Shown piece after piece: positions 18,257-27,468 of a DNA stretch of 64,000 nt (positions are counted from its first letter, which is position 1; each line of letters opens with the position of its first letter). The translations under genes were made by a program, and so were the position numbers. Under the pieces are notes generated by a model. The model worked only from the letters and a program-made list of their open reading frames with translations, was not told the origin of the DNA and did not search any database. The DNA is from Desulfocicer vacuolatum DSM 3385 (GTDB lineage: Bacteria > Desulfobacterota > Desulfobacteria > Desulfobacterales > Desulfobacteraceae). The stretch lies in the NCBI RefSeq assembly GCF_900176365.1, contig NZ_FWXY01000010.1, positions 110,985-174,984 on the forward strand, written 5' to 3'.

Positions 18257-20299
18257 TCAAACAATTCGTTTAAACATTTGTTGAAAATCCTTAGAAGACC
18301 ACAAAACACGAATGGGTCTGCCATGGGGACAGTAAAAGGCATTTTCACACAGATCAAGATCCCGTACAAGATGCTCCATCTCCTTGAAACTCAAAGCCTG
18401 ATTGGCCCGCACCGAATGGTGACATGCCATCAAAATGAGACAGGCATCCAACCAGACCTTTTTTTCAAGCTCCCCTTCGTCATCCGCAAGCCCTGAATCC
18501 ATAAGATTATCCACCATATCATGGAGTAACCCCGTTACATCAATTGAATCAATGATGGCGGGTACAGATTTCACAGCATAGGCCTTCTCGCCAAAGGGCT
18601 CAATTTCAAAACCCAATTCACAAAGACCTGGAATCATTTTTTTAAAAACAACACTTTGTGAAAAATTAAAATCCAGCACATGGGGAACCATCATCTGCTG
18701 GGAAGGGGGCTTAAAGGACTGAGATCTCTTTTTAAGCCGCTCATACGTAATACGCTCATGGGCTGCATGCTGATCAATGAGCTCCACACCATCATCTTTT
18801 TCAACAATTATATAGGTTGCCATGACTTGGCCAACAATGCGACACTCTTCACGAAGAGTGTTGAACTCATGGGGCACACTTAACAATTCACTGGAATCAT
18901 CGATAAAAGCATGGGTTCTGACGCCTCCATCAGATACCCTGTCGCTTGAGACACCCTCATTTTCTTTACTGTCCCAATTAACATCTTTGTTCTCATCACC
19001 ATCACCCTCTTTTTGAAGAGACGATTCAGAATGGGAAAAGCTTTCTGGGGTATTCAAATTATCACATGCCCCCCCCTTGGAGTCGGAACCCCATTGAAAA
19101 AGGGATGGATGGGGGAATTCAGTGCCGATTTTTTTTTCTACTGATCCAGACCCGGATTCCTCCACCACCTCGATATCATCATGACAAGGGGGTAATTCCT
19201 GTGAAGATGCTGAATCCATTTTTTTTTCAGCCCCCCCACCCGGCAGTGCGTCTTCGGCCACAGGAGACTTAACATCTCTGTCACACTTTCTGGAGGCAAC
19301 AGCACTTTTCTCAGCACTCACCAAAGCATGGATAACAGACTCTCGAACGGCATGATAAACAGCTTTTTCATTAACAAAACGAACCTGAAGCTTGGCAGGA
19401 TGGACATTAACATCCACCCCGTCAAAGGGGATGGTAAAAAAAAGTGCCGCTAGGGGAAACCGTCCCTTCATGAGTCTGCCCCGGTAGGCCTGCACCAAAG
19501 CGGAGACAATCCCCCGATCCGTCACCATGCGACCGTTAACAAAAATTTGAATACGCTGGGAACTGGATCGGGTATGGACGGGATGGGAAACATATCCACG
19601 GATCTCAATATTTTTATCCCGAAAACGCACAGGATGAAGCCGGAGATCCGGATCATTGGCCAGTACTGTGCTCACCCGGGAAATCAGAGGATCATCACAG
19701 TCAATCTCCTTGACGGATCTCCCATTGTGAATCAAGGAAAATCCCACCCCCCGGGCCCCCATGGCAATGGCGGAAAAGGCATCGGCAATGTGACCCATTT
19801 CAGTATTTACGGTTTTTAAAAACTTCCGGCGCACAGGGGTATTAAAATAGAGATGTTTAATTTCCACCACCGTTCCTGGAGGGGCACCGATTTCAGACAC
19901 CTCCATGAGCTTGCCGCCACTTAAAAAAAGCCGAGTGCCATAATCAGCAGCTTGTTCCCGGGTGGTGATGGTCATCTTGGACACCGATGCAATGGAGGGC
20001 AGCGCTTCCCCACGGAATCCCAATGTGGCAATGGAAAATAGATCCTCTGTGGTGGCAATTTTGCTGGTGGCATATCGCTCAATGGATAACAAGGCATTGT
20101 CCCGGGACATCCCATCCCCGTTATCTGACACCCGTATCAAATCCCGCCCCCCCCGTTCCACCTCCACCACAATATGGGTGGCATGGGCATCCAGAGCATT
20201 TTCCATGAGCTCCTTAACCACGGATACGGGCCGCTCCACCACCTCACCTGCGGCAATCTGATTGGTGATCAATTCTGGAAGGACTCTAATGTCACCCAT
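18257..20299 (-). CDS. mutL: DNA mismatch repair protein MutL (endonuclease type)
   Basis: Couples MutS mismatch recognition to strand incision. The N-terminal GHKL ATPase has ENALDA, DNGDGM, TSKI, GFRGEALPS and YFNTPVRRKFLK. A long polar linker (about 340-470) follows. The C-terminal domain holds the metal-binding nuclease motif DQHAAHERITYE (near 507-518), plus ACHHSVRA (near 623) and CPHGRP (near 656), so this MutL should nick DNA itself, as in organisms without MutH. The start at 20299 gives 680 aa with GGAGGAG upstream. A 61-aa gene ends 5 bp upstream and is probably co-transcribed. Confidence 0.95.
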   Translation of the reverse strand: MGDIRVLPELITNQIAAGEVVERPVSVVKELMENALDAHATHIVVEVERGGRDLIRVSDNGDGMSRDNALLSIERYATSKIATTEDLFSIATLGFRGEALPSIASVSKMTITTREQAADYGTRLFLSGGKLMEVSEIGAPPGTVVEIKHLYFNTPVRRKFLKTVNTEMGHIADAFSAIAMGARGVGFSLIHNGRSVKEIDCDDPLISRVSTVLANDPDLRLHPVRFRDKNIEIRGYVSHPVHTRSSSQRIQIFVNGRMVTDRGIVSALVQAYRGRLMKGRFPLAALFFTIPFDGVDVNVHPAKLQVRFVNEKAVYHAVRESVIHALVSAEKSAVASRKCDRDVKSPVAEDALPGGGAEKKMDSASSQELPPCHDDIEVVEESGSGSVEKKIGTEFPHPSLFQWGSDSKGGACDNLNTPESFSHSESSLQKEGDGDENKDVNWDSKENEGVSSDRVSDGGVRTHAFIDDSSELLSVPHEFNTLREECRIVGQVMATYIIVEKDDGVELIDQHAAHERITYERLKKRSQSFKPPSQQMMVPHVLDFNFSQSVVFKKMIPGLCELGFEIEPFGEKAYAVKSVPAIIDSIDVTGLLHDMVDNLMDSGLADDEGELEKKVWLDACLILMACHHSVRANQALSFKEMEHLVRDLDLCENAFYCPHGRPIRVLWSSKDFQQMFKRIV

Positions 20300-20303
20300 G
20301 GGC

Positions 20304-20489
20304 TCACTCCTCCCGGGAGGATTTAATAAACCGGGCAAGAAACTCAGAATCCTCAGGGGTTAAATCAAATTGAACAGCGGCCTGATCCACCAGCGATATG
20401 TCAGAGATCCCTGGATTTTTCTTTTTTTCATCAGATACCCACTGCACTGCTTTTCGAAGCTTCTCCCCCTGGACTTGTAGTGTTCCCAT
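20304..20489 (-). CDS. Small conserved-looking protein upstream of mutL
   Basis: A 61-aa soluble protein beginning MGTLQVQGEKLRKAVQWVSD and ending FLARFIKSSREE. It is helical in appearance, with no membrane segment or Cys motif. The ATG has AGGAG at a good distance, and the gene stops 5 bp before mutL, so it looks like the first gene of a two-gene unit. I do not recognise a family. Confidence 0.65.
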   Translation of the reverse strand: MGTLQVQGEKLRKAVQWVSDEKKKNPGISDISLVDQAAVQFDLTPEDSEFLARFIKSSREE

Positions 20490-20536
20490 TGCCTTTCTCC
20501 TGTTTTTTTATTAAAAAATACAACCTACTGCATAGT

Positions 20537-20827
20537 CAAGGCTAAGATTTAGGATGATACATCTTCCAGACCAGTGTGGCTCCGGCCTGTTCAGAAACAG
20601 TTATCCTAAAATTAAGATTTGACGTTGCATTAGTCTCTTTGGATCTATACAAACTGCAGCAATTCTAATTTTGGAACCATCGAGGTTTAAAACCAAACAT
20701 ATGATAATTTTGATCAGCCTGATTTCAGTTAGTTACACGCCAAAAGAATTGGTTAAAAGTCATAATTAGAATTGCTGTACAAACTGAGAATTTATCTCAA
20801 TTTGTATAGATCCAAATCTTAGCCTTG
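20537..20827. repeat. Nested inverted-repeat element upstream of the mutL unit
   Basis: Three pairs of exact inverted arms are nested: CAAGGCTAAGATTT 20537-20550 with 20814-20827, TTTGGATCTATACAAA 20638-20653 with 20801-20816, and CAGCAATTCTAATT 20657-20670 with 20764-20777. The outermost and middle right arms overlap by three bases. No gene is encoded. A 30-nt piece of the right side recurs at 26004-26033. Confidence 0.75.
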
Positions 20828-20855
20828 CCGATGTATTACGGGCAACCTCAGCAGA

Positions 20856-20996
20856 GCCGCCCCCAACGGGCAATAGGAACCGGACAATTGAGCTGTCTAC
20901 AGTTCCGGTCCGGGCCCGGGCCCATTGCCCGTTGGGGGCGGCGGTATATATAATACCATTTGGCTCCGCGTCTACGACCCTATATTTGTTGTGTCC
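20856..20996 (-). repeat. GC-rich hairpin repeat H, copy 2 (reverse orientation)
   Basis: A 19-bp perfect stem joins 20856-20874 (GCCGCCCCCAACGGGCAAT) and 20924-20942. The inner ACCGGA/TCCGGT stem and the GGACACAACAAATAT end (20982-20996, minus strand) identify the family. Compared with the 48073 copy, a C-G pair in the stem is replaced by an A-T pair, and the stem is kept. Confidence 0.75.
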
Positions 20997-21021
20997 CACA
21001 GGACATGCCCGTTATACATAT

Positions 21022-22494
21022 TTACATTTCAGGAAAACAATTTTCCAGAGCCAATGTCTGTTCCAGGCCATAGGCTGCCCGCACCAGAGCCATCTCATCA
21101 AACCGGTTGGCCATCATCTGAAACCCAATGGGAAGCCCGGTTTTGCCGTGACCACAGGGAATGGAAATACCGGGAAGCCCTGCCATATTGGTGGACAGGG
21201 TAAAAATATCCGTCAAATACATGGTTAAGGGATCATCCACGTTTTCTCCTATTTTAAAAGCCGGGGTGGGTGCCACCGGAGAAATAATGATATCACACCC
21301 TTCAAAGGCCCGGGAAAAATCCTGACTGATCAAGGAACGCACCTTGGTGGCCTGGCCGTAATAGGCGTCATAATACCCCGCAGAAAGGGCATAGGTGCCG
21401 GTGATGATCCGTCGTTGCACCTCATCCCCAAAGCCTTTGGATTTGGTCTTTTTGTACATTCCAATGAGATCGGCGGCCTCGGTATCCCGGTAACCATACC
21501 GCACCCCGTCAAACCGGGCAAGATTGGAACTGGCTTCGGAAGGGGCAATAACATAGTAGGCAGCCACCGCATAATCGGTGTGGGGCAAAGAAATTTCCTT
21601 TACCTCCACCCCAAGGGATTCCAGTTGTTTTACAGAGTGGTAAAACGCTTTTTCCACATCAGAGTCAAGCCCCTTCACAGAGAGAAATTCTTTGGGAATT
21701 CCTGCAACCATACCTTTAAGCCCCTGGGTTTCATATTCATCCAGGGCCGCAGTAAAATCAGGGACCGCCACATTGGCTGAGGTTGTGTCCCGGGGATCAT
21801 GACCGCACAATGCATTTAGCATGATGGCCGTATCCCGAACGTCCCGGGTAATGGGACCAATCTGATCCAGGGAGGAGGCATAGGAAACAAGCCCAAAACG
21901 GGAAACCCTGCCATAGGTGGGCTTAATCCCCACCACACCGCAATGGGAGGCAGGTTGTCGAATGGAACCACCTGTATCTGTTCCCAAAGATGCCGTGCAC
22001 AACCGGGCCGCCACAGCGGCTGCAGAGCCCCCGCTGGAGCCACCTGGAACATGATCAAGACTCCAGGGATTACGCGTGATATGAAAACCGGAATTTTCCG
22101 TGGACGAGCCCATGGCAAATTCATCCAGATTGGTCTTTCCCAAGATAACGGCTCCGCTCTCCTTTAATTTCTCCACCACTGTGGCATCATATTGGGGCAC
22201 AAAGCCCTCAAGCATTCTGGAGGCACAGGTGGTGGCAAGGCCTTTGGTGCACAAAAGATCTTTAAGTGCCACGGGAATTCCCAAAAGCGGTGTGGAATCT
22301 CCATTGGCCAGACGCTCATCTGCCTTCCGGGCCGAAGCAAGCGCGCCCTTTTCATCCACTGTGATATAAGCCTGAATCTCCCCGTCACAGGATTCAATGC
22401 GTTCTAACAATGCCGTAACAAGATCAACAGAGGAAATATCCTTTGCATCCAGTAATTTTCTGGCATCAAACAGGGTCAGTTCATGGAATTGCAT
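21022..22494 (-). CDS. gatA: Aspartyl/glutamyl-tRNA amidotransferase subunit A
   Basis: Glutaminase subunit of GatCAB that releases ammonia for tRNA-bound Glu/Asp amidation. It is an amidase-signature enzyme with a Ser-cisSer-Lys triad: Lys in PVALKDLLCTKG (near 78), Ser in GGSSGGSAAAVAA (near 154) and the nucleophile in GTDTGGSIRQPAS (near 178). The 490-aa length is standard. GAGGAG precedes the ATG. It is directly downstream of gatC (12 bp), and gatB is elsewhere in the window. Repeat H copy 2 begins about 25 bp beyond its stop. Confidence 0.97.
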   Translation of the reverse strand: MQFHELTLFDARKLLDAKDISSVDLVTALLERIESCDGEIQAYITVDEKGALASARKADERLANGDSTPLLGIPVALKDLLCTKGLATTCASRMLEGFVPQYDATVVEKLKESGAVILGKTNLDEFAMGSSTENSGFHITRNPWSLDHVPGGSSGGSAAAVAARLCTASLGTDTGGSIRQPASHCGVVGIKPTYGRVSRFGLVSYASSLDQIGPITRDVRDTAIMLNALCGHDPRDTTSANVAVPDFTAALDEYETQGLKGMVAGIPKEFLSVKGLDSDVEKAFYHSVKQLESLGVEVKEISLPHTDYAVAAYYVIAPSEASSNLARFDGVRYGYRDTEAADLIGMYKKTKSKGFGDEVQRRIITGTYALSAGYYDAYYGQATKVRSLISQDFSRAFEGCDIIISPVAPTPAFKIGENVDDPLTMYLTDIFTLSTNMAGLPGISIPCGHGKTGLPIGFQMMANRFDEMALVRAAYGLEQTLALENCFPEM

Positions 22495-22506
22495 TCTTGT
22501 TCTCCT

Positions 22507-22794
22507 CTATCCCACAGCCTTGGGAACCATATAAAAGTCATCTTCTCTTTCCGGAGCATTGGCCAGGGTAATTTCCGGCCCCGGCGGAGTGTGCGGTATA
22601 TCTTCCCGAAAAACATTGGTAGAAAGGGCCGCTCCTGCCATGAGTTCAACCCCGGACACATCCACATCCTTGAGTTTATCAATGTATTGCAATATCCGAC
22701 TGACCTGATCGGCAAATTTATCCACAAGGGAATCATCCACCTCCAGACGTGAAAGATGGGCAATGTACTCAATATCTTTTTTAGTGATTTTCAT
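22507..22794 (-). CDS. gatC: Aspartyl/glutamyl-tRNA amidotransferase subunit C
   Basis: Small linker subunit that stabilises GatA-GatB. The 95-aa protein begins MKITKKDIEYIAHLSRLEVD and shows the family pattern of two helices, then an extended tail with REDIPHTPPGPE and a C-terminal DDFYMVPKAV. The frame is open to an ATG at 22854, but the extra 20 residues come from hairpin leader repeat L and are not GatC-like, so 22794 is chosen. No ordinary Shine-Dalgarno sequence is visible there. The leader ends in a T run against the ATG. Confidence 0.92.
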   Translation of the reverse strand: MKITKKDIEYIAHLSRLEVDDSLVDKFADQVSRILQYIDKLKDVDVSGVELMAGAALSTNVFREDIPHTPPGPEITLANAPEREDDFYMVPKAVG

Positions 22795-22852
22795 AAAAAA
22801 ATCGGCAAGAAAGCCCCCGAAAGTTTCTCCCAGGGGAGGAATTGCCGCCTCC
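22795..22852 (-). promoter_or_regulatory. Hairpin leader repeat L, copy 2 (before gatC)
   Basis: The minus strand begins GGAGGCGGCAATTCCTCCCC and ends TTGCCGATTTTTTT immediately before the gatC ATG. CGGCAA pairs with TTGCCG, and CCCC with GGGG inside. It corresponds to the block at 12018-12074 before the lipoprotein gene, at the same distance from the start codon. Shape and T run recall an attenuator. Confidence 0.6.
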
Positions 22853-22933
22853 ATTTTATTATTATGGTTTTTTATTGATTTTTGTAAATATTCAGCTTGG
22901 AAATGTAAATGTTTGAGCAGTGCCCCATATTTG

Positions 22934-22984
22934 CCTGTTTGGGACTGCGTAGCATGCGATTGCTATGTAAGCAGGCCAAAACAG
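22934..22984. terminator. Imperfect long hairpin after the SPOR gene
   Basis: CCTGTTTGG (22934-22942) pairs with CCAAAACAGG (22975-22984, one extra base). CTGC/GCAG and TAGCA/TGCTA lie inside. It lies between the SPOR gene stop and gatC. A T run is lacking, so terminator function is uncertain. Confidence 0.4.
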
Positions 22985-23010
22985 GTGAAGATTGGATGCT
23001 GACCGAATAT

Positions 23011-23721
23011 TTAATGGTTTTCTATAATTATTCCATAGATACCCTGGGTTTCCAACTTTCTTAAGGCTTTTTCTGCAGAAAGTGTATCAAAGAATTTTCC
23101 CACCCGTACCCGATGCCACATTTTTCCATCCACCAGGGCCAGGGCACGATGGGGTTCAAGCCCCTTCACTTTGAGGGCCTCCATGCGTCCAATGGCATCT
23201 GCCAACTGTCGAAAAGAGGATATTTGAATGGTGTATTTCCAGCCGGACCGGGACGCTGTGGTCACCTCCGGTGCTTTTTCCCGGGCATCCCGGTATTCAG
23301 GTTCATTTCCCTGGTTTGTCCCCTCCCCATGGAGGGGGGGATGGGCTGGAGATACATCCCTGCGGGTCATTTTTTTCAGCCCTTTTTTTATGGGCGTGGG
23401 AGGGGGAATATCAACAACTTTTTCTTCTCCGGTGACTGGGGCATCCCTGTGGGAGGCCACAATCTCTTCCTCCAGAAGATTCTCCGGTAAAGAAAACGCC
23501 GTGGGCATTGGCTTTTTCAACTCTTTATAAAAGTCAAGTTCCGGCTTATTCTGGGAGCTTTCATGATTTTTGTTACCTGCCAGTTTTGCCAATTTTGCCT
23601 GGAATGACCGAGTATCAAAATCAACAGGGGCTGTTCCCCGTCCCACCATCACACCAATGACGAACATGGTGGCACACAGGCAGAAAAGGCCCAATGCCAC
23701 CATGGCACCCCGGAGAAACAT
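23011..23721 (-). CDS. SPOR-domain membrane-anchored protein
   Basis: A 236-aa protein with one N-terminal transmembrane helix (about 5-27, MVALGLFCLCATMFVIGVMV), a Pro/Lys-rich periplasmic linker and a C-terminal SPOR domain (about 160-235, WKYTIQISSFRQLADAIGRM and MWHRVRVGKFFDT). SPOR domains bind denuded septal peptidoglycan, so a role at the division site is likely. It starts 5 bp after the argS stop. The Shine-Dalgarno AGGAG runs almost into the ATG at 23721, so the ATG at 23703 is a less likely alternative. It is probably co-transcribed with argS. Confidence 0.85.
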   Translation of the reverse strand: MFLRGAMVALGLFCLCATMFVIGVMVGRGTAPVDFDTRSFQAKLAKLAGNKNHESSQNKPELDFYKELKKPMPTAFSLPENLLEEEIVASHRDAPVTGEEKVVDIPPPTPIKKGLKKMTRRDVSPAHPPLHGEGTNQGNEPEYRDAREKAPEVTTASRSGWKYTIQISSFRQLADAIGRMEALKVKGLEPHRALALVDGKMWHRVRVGKFFDTLSAEKALRKLETQGIYGIIIENH

Positions 23722-23726
23722 CTCCT

Positions 23727-25418
23727 TTACATCCTTTCCGGTGCAGACACGCCCAAAAGGGTCAAAGCATTGCGGATTACCTTTTTAACAGCTCCCACCA
23801 GACAGAGCCTGGCAAGGGTGATATTTTTGTCATCAGTGATAACCTTATGGCGATTATAATAGCCATGAAAGGTGGATGCCAGGGTCATGAGATAGGTAAA
23901 AATCACATGGGGATGTAAGGTGGACGCGCTTTTTCCCACGGCCCCGGGAAATGCAGCCAGGGCTTTAATCAATTTAATCTCTTCCACCTGGGTGAGACAG
24001 GAAAGATCAATGTCCTGCCACGCCACATCGTTGGTGTCAAGAACGCCTTGCTCCAACGCCTTGATCATGATACCGGCAATGCGGGCATGGACATACTGCA
24101 CGTAATACACGGGATTTTCACTGGTCTGCTGCTTGGCAAGCTCCAAATCAAAATCAAGACCGGAATCAAAGCTGCGGCTTAAAAAAAGAAAGCGTGCCGC
24201 ATCACGGCCCACCTCATCCACAATATCCTTTAAAGTGACAAATTCCCCGGCCCGGGTGGACATGGCCACGGGAGCACCGCCCCTTAATAGGTTCACCAAC
24301 TGAATTAAAATCACATCAAATTGATCACTGGATCTGCCGGAAGCGTCAATGGAAGCATTGATACGGTTAATATATCCATGGTGATCTGCCCCCCACACAT
24401 CAATGACCCGGTCAAAGCCCCTGTCAAATTTTTCCATATGATAGGCAATGTCCGATGCAAAGTAGGTGGTAAGGCCATTCTGGCGCACCACCACCCGATC
24501 CTTTTCATCACCAAAGGCTTCGGTCTTAAACCACATGGCACCATCTTTTTCATAGATGACATCTTTTTCCCGGAACATCTCAATGACAGCCTGAACCCGC
24601 CCGGAATCATAGAGACTCTGCTCACTGAACCATTGATCAAAGGTGACCCCGAAATCTGCCAGATCATCCTGGATGCCTTTAAGGATTTTGTCTGCTGCAT
24701 ATCTGGCGCAGATATCAACCCCCTGGGCTTCTTCCTTATCTCCAAGGTCTTTGCCCATGTGATCCAGAATTTCCCCTGCAATCTCCCGGATATATTCTCC
24801 CTGATAACAATCATCCGGAAAATCAATTTCCCGGCCCAGGGCCTCACATAAACGAAGCCACACAGAGCGGCCAAGGGTTCTGATCTGCCTGCCGGAATCA
24901 TTGATGTAATACTCTTTTTGCACATCATATCCGGCAAAGGCAAGAATATTACCCACTGCATCCCCCACAGCAGCACCACGGCCATGCCCCACATGAAGGG
25001 GACCTGTGGGGTTGGCACTTACAAACTCCACCTGAACTTTTTTACCCTGCCCCATTTCAAGGGCACCAAACCCATGGTCTTTTTCATGCACCATTTGAAC
25101 CACAGGATGCCAGGATGCGGGTGTTAAAAAGAAATTAATAAAACCGGGACCGGCAATTTCACATTTTTCAATGATTCCATGGGGATCTTCCAGATGCGCT
25201 ATCAAAGCTTCGGCAATTTTTCGGGGGGCCATCTTTTGCACCGATGCCGAGACCATGGCAACATTGGAGGAAAAATCACCATGGTTATCATGCCTTGGCA
25301 CCTCAATTTCCATGTCAGAAAGAACATCTGACTTTAAGAGCCCGTTCTCAAAGGCCCTCCGGGCTGCACCCAACAGAATATCTTTTAATTTTTTTTCCAT
25401 GGATTGATCAATTCTCAT
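23727..25418 (-). CDS. argS: Arginyl-tRNA synthetase
   Basis: Class I synthetase charging tRNA(Arg). The HIGH-like motif is [15 protein letters not shown] (near 138-146). It is followed by [25 protein letters not shown] and the KMSK-region equivalent [14 protein letters not shown], and a C-terminal anticodon-binding domain ends in LGVSAPERM. The start at 25418 ([19 protein letters not shown]) gives 563 aa and overlaps the upstream acidic-protein gene by 11 bp, which suggests coupling. The ATG at 25400 is another possibility. The next gene downstream is the SPOR protein. Confidence 0.96.
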   Translation of the reverse strand: MRIDQSMEKKLKDILLGAARRAFENGLLKSDVLSDMEIEVPRHDNHGDFSSNVAMVSASVQKMAPRKIAEALIAHLEDPHGIIEKCEIAGPGFINFFLTPASWHPVVQMVHEKDHGFGALEMGQGKKVQVEFVSANPTGPLHVGHGRGAAVGDAVGNILAFAGYDVQKEYYINDSGRQIRTLGRSVWLRLCEALGREIDFPDDCYQGEYIREIAGEILDHMGKDLGDKEEAQGVDICARYAADKILKGIQDDLADFGVTFDQWFSEQSLYDSGRVQAVIEMFREKDVIYEKDGAMWFKTEAFGDEKDRVVVRQNGLTTYFASDIAYHMEKFDRGFDRVIDVWGADHHGYINRINASIDASGRSSDQFDVILIQLVNLLRGGAPVAMSTRAGEFVTLKDIVDEVGRDAARFLFLSRSFDSGLDFDLELAKQQTSENPVYYVQYVHARIAGIMIKALEQGVLDTNDVAWQDIDLSCLTQVEEIKLIKALAAFPGAVGKSASTLHPHVIFTYLMTLASTFHGYYNRHKVITDDKNITLARLCLVGAVKKVIRNALTLLGVSAPERM

Positions 25419-25872
25419 GCTCGGAGTTATTGTCTGGTTGAAATCTGGGGGTGTCATCATCCCCATCAATTTCTTTTATGTCGTCTTCTGTCAAATCTTC
25501 TGTTTCATCCTGGAGCAATGTTTCAAGCTCATCCACATCCGCATCATCCACCTCTTCGGGCTCTTCATTCTCCTGGGGAAAGGCTTCCACATCTTCATAA
25601 TCCACCACAAACTTCTCTCCCCCACCCTCTTTGAAAAAAATCCCCAGACTTTCAAAAAGTTTGACGCTGAGATCCTGGGGAGGAAAAAGATTCTTCCGCC
25701 GCAACATTTCAATAAAAGGTTCTGCCCCTTCTTCCAACGCTTTTTTCAAATCATTATAGGGGTACTGCTCTTCATGGACCGTTAAAAACGCACCAGGATC
25801 TGCCTCATCGGCCTCCTGAATGGTAATAATTTCTTTTTTTTCATCAATGATGAAGGTGAATTTCTGTTTCAT
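25408..25872 (-). CDS. Acidic hypothetical protein upstream of argS
   Basis: A 154-aa cytoplasmic-type protein. The N-terminal half is an ordinary mixed fold ([20 protein letters not shown]). The C-terminal third is strongly acidic ([20 protein letters not shown] and later [13 protein letters not shown]). GGGGAG precedes the ATG. It overlaps argS and so is probably in the same operon. I do not recognise a family. The acidic tail could mediate binding to basic partners, but that is only inference. Confidence 0.7.
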   Translation of the reverse strand: MKQKFTFIIDEKKEIITIQEADEADPGAFLTVHEEQYPYNDLKKALEEGAEPFIEMLRRKNLFPPQDLSVKLFESLGIFFKEGGGEKFVVDYEDVEAFPQENEEPEEVDDADVDELETLLQDETEDLTEDDIKEIDGDDDTPRFQPDNNSEHEN

Positions 25873-26003
25873 TTTATCTCCCCGGGCATGCTCCCACCCT
25901 TGTAAACAACAACATTTCTAATTGTAAAGCACCGTGCATTTCAAACCGGCCAAAGTCGTTTTCATCAACGTGATGCCAATATATTGCACATCAATTAAAG
26001 GCG

Positions 26004-26033
26004 TTGGTTAAAAGCCATCATTAGAATTGCTGT
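26004..26033 (+). repeat. Fragment of the 20.5-kb nested repeat
   Basis: Thirty bases beginning TTGGTTAAAAGCCATCATTA match 20749-20778 at 28 positions. The partner arm is missing here. The rest of the 25873-26229 gap shows no gene. It must carry the promoter of the tRNA genes. Confidence 0.6.
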
Positions 26034-26229
26034 CTGAATTATCATGGTTATGAATAGACCTGCACAAAATCAGCAAATAGTCCCTTGCAACAAACCTTCT
26101 AATATAGCGGAACTTCATCCGCTGTCAACCATTCAATGTGCTTTTCCCCCAGGTACCTGTGAAATAAAAAAAAACAATTTGGGTGTTGACCTCCCCAAAT
26201 CAACATGATATACACCTTCAGATCTGTTG

Positions 26230-26317
26230 GGAGGAGTGGCCGAGCGGCTGAAGGCGGCGGTCTTGAAAACCGTTAAGTGTCAAAGCTTCGTGGGTTCGAA
26301 TCCTACCTCCTCCGCCA
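26230..26317 (+). tRNA. tRNA-Ser (anticodon TGA)
   Basis: The acceptor stem GGAGGAG/CTCCTCC, a D-arm with GGCCGAGCGGCTGAAGG, and an anticodon loop CTTGAAA give anticodon TGA. A long variable arm (TAAGTGTCAAAGCTTCGTG) and T-arm GGGTTCGAATCC follow, and CCA is encoded. The long variable arm confirms a class II serine tRNA. It reads UCA and, by wobble, other UCN codons. Confidence 0.95.
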
Positions 26318-26354
26318 TCAGAAAAAAACATCTTAATTGATGTATTTGAAATAC

Positions 26355-26446
26355 GGAGAAATGGCCGAGTGGCTGAAGGCGCTCGCCTGCTAAGCGAGTA
26401 TGGGGATAAAACTCCATCGAGAGTTCGAATCTCTCTTTCTCCGCCA
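26355..26446 (+). tRNA. tRNA-Ser (anticodon GCT)
   Basis: The acceptor stem GGAGAAA/TTTCTCC, anticodon loop CTGCTAA (GCT), a long variable arm around GGGGATAAAACTCC, T-arm GAGTTCGAATCTC and encoded CCA identify a class II tRNA for AGC/AGU serine codons. It lies 37 bp after the TGA tRNA-Ser and is probably co-transcribed with it. Confidence 0.95.
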
Positions 26447-26460
26447 TTCACAAGCGATTC

Positions 26461-26498
26461 AAGGGTTGACACCATTTATGGTGTCGGCCCTTTTTTCG
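26461..26498 (+). terminator. Terminator after the tRNA-Ser pair
   Basis: AAGGGTTGACACCA (26461-26474) pairs with TGGTGTCGGCCCTT (26479-26492) with one wobble and one mismatch around TTTA. A run of six T follows. It has a classic intrinsic terminator form. Confidence 0.85.
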
Positions 26499-26645
26499 TT
26501 TGGTGGGGTCAAAATTATTTTGACCCTCCCCAAATTTCCTTTTTTCTAAAACTCCCCCTACATCTTTTTACACCCTTCCCCCATTTTCCGCCTCTCTTAC
26601 ATGCAGTATTTAAATCATACGAGGGCCTGTCCACGCCATGTTTTT

Positions 26646-27240
26646 TTATGATGTATATGCTTGCCTTGGGTCATTGGGTGTTGTTGGAAAAGCTCTTCGT
26701 AATCGCCCTTGTTCAACCAAAGGGTTAAGATGGCCTTGACGTAAATAGCTTTCAGATCTGTCAAGTAAAACAGCAAGCACCTTAAGTCCAAGGAAACGCC
26801 CATTACAAAGGCTGCAAATCAAGTCTGCCATTTCCTGTTTATTAATTTTACGAGAGGCTTTTGCCGGTTCTGCAATATTTTCAAGCCTTTCTCTTAATTT
26901 TGTTTTTAATCCATCTAATGTATGAATAATGGGAAAATCCAAACCGTCATACTCCAAGCCTTCGGAGCTCTCTGTCAAACCATCGGAGCTCAGGTCCAAT
27001 GGTTTCAGTTTTTCAAGTGTGGCCTCACCGGCAAATACTTCATCCGGGGTTGGCAGTTCTACTCCTGGAATATAGTAAACAGTCCCCCTCCCGTGGCCGC
27101 TGGACTCCAGGAAGCCGGTCTTAACAAGCTTCTGTAGCGCCAGTGTAAGATCATGGGAGCGGATTTTTATCATACTGCGTCCTTCATTGATTGTGCATTG
27201 ACGGGAGATGATTTCTCCGGCATTTGATTTCCTATGGGTT
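26646..27240 (-). pseudogene. Remnant of AlbA_2/RecG-like ATP-binding regulator (C-terminal part)
   Basis: The frame codes for a winged-helix segment (LTLALQKLVKTGFLESSGHG, then RGTVYYIPG), a variable linker, and a tail (NGRFLGLKVLAVLLDRSESY, then LNPLVEQGRLRR and PNDPRQAY). This matches the C-terminal end of the AlbA_2 (Schlafen-like)/RecG-related regulator family. The nominal ATG at 27173 lies inside the helix-turn-helix. Recognisable sequence continues upstream in frame (INEGR, GEIISRQ) to a stop near 27240, where repeat A begins at about 27259. The N-terminal AlbA domain is missing, so this is a truncated gene, perhaps cut by the repeat. Confidence 0.7.
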
Positions 27241-27258
27241 ATTTTCCATTATCCGCAA

Positions 27259-27343
27259 TAACGGCCACGGTCAGCCCTGGTATTTTTACCCGGATCTACC
27301 CACAACAAAACATGAAACTCTCTACAGGACTGAGTGGAGTTTC
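27259..27343 (+). repeat. Two-hairpin repeat A, copy next to gene remnants
   Basis: TAACGGCCACGG opens the element, ACCCACAACAAAA is the conserved linker, and hairpin II is GAAACTC paired with GAGTTTC. It lies between the truncated AlbA-like gene and palindromic repeat P, and it abuts the latter. Confidence 0.65.
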
Positions 27344-27347
27344 GGGC

Positions 27348-27468
27348 TTGATCATAACGTCGGCCATTTTGTGATAAAATTTTAGTGGTAAAAAATAACG
27401 TTTTTAATTACAATATCTTGCGTTTAATAAAATGTTATCTCACGTATGGTGGCCCAGTTTATGATCAA
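27348..27468. repeat. Palindromic repeat P, copy 2
   Basis: TTGATCATAA (27348-27357) pairs with TTATGATCAA (27459-27468). GGCCA/TGGCC and the TGATAAAAT arm repeat the layout of the 9657 copy. The G-C pair of that copy is an A-T pair here, with both arms changed. Its right arm overlaps the first codons of the HicB-like remnant. Confidence 0.75.

Noticed and set aside
26218..26475. Minus-strand frame across the tRNA-Ser genes
   Set aside because: It is antisense to two clear tRNA genes.
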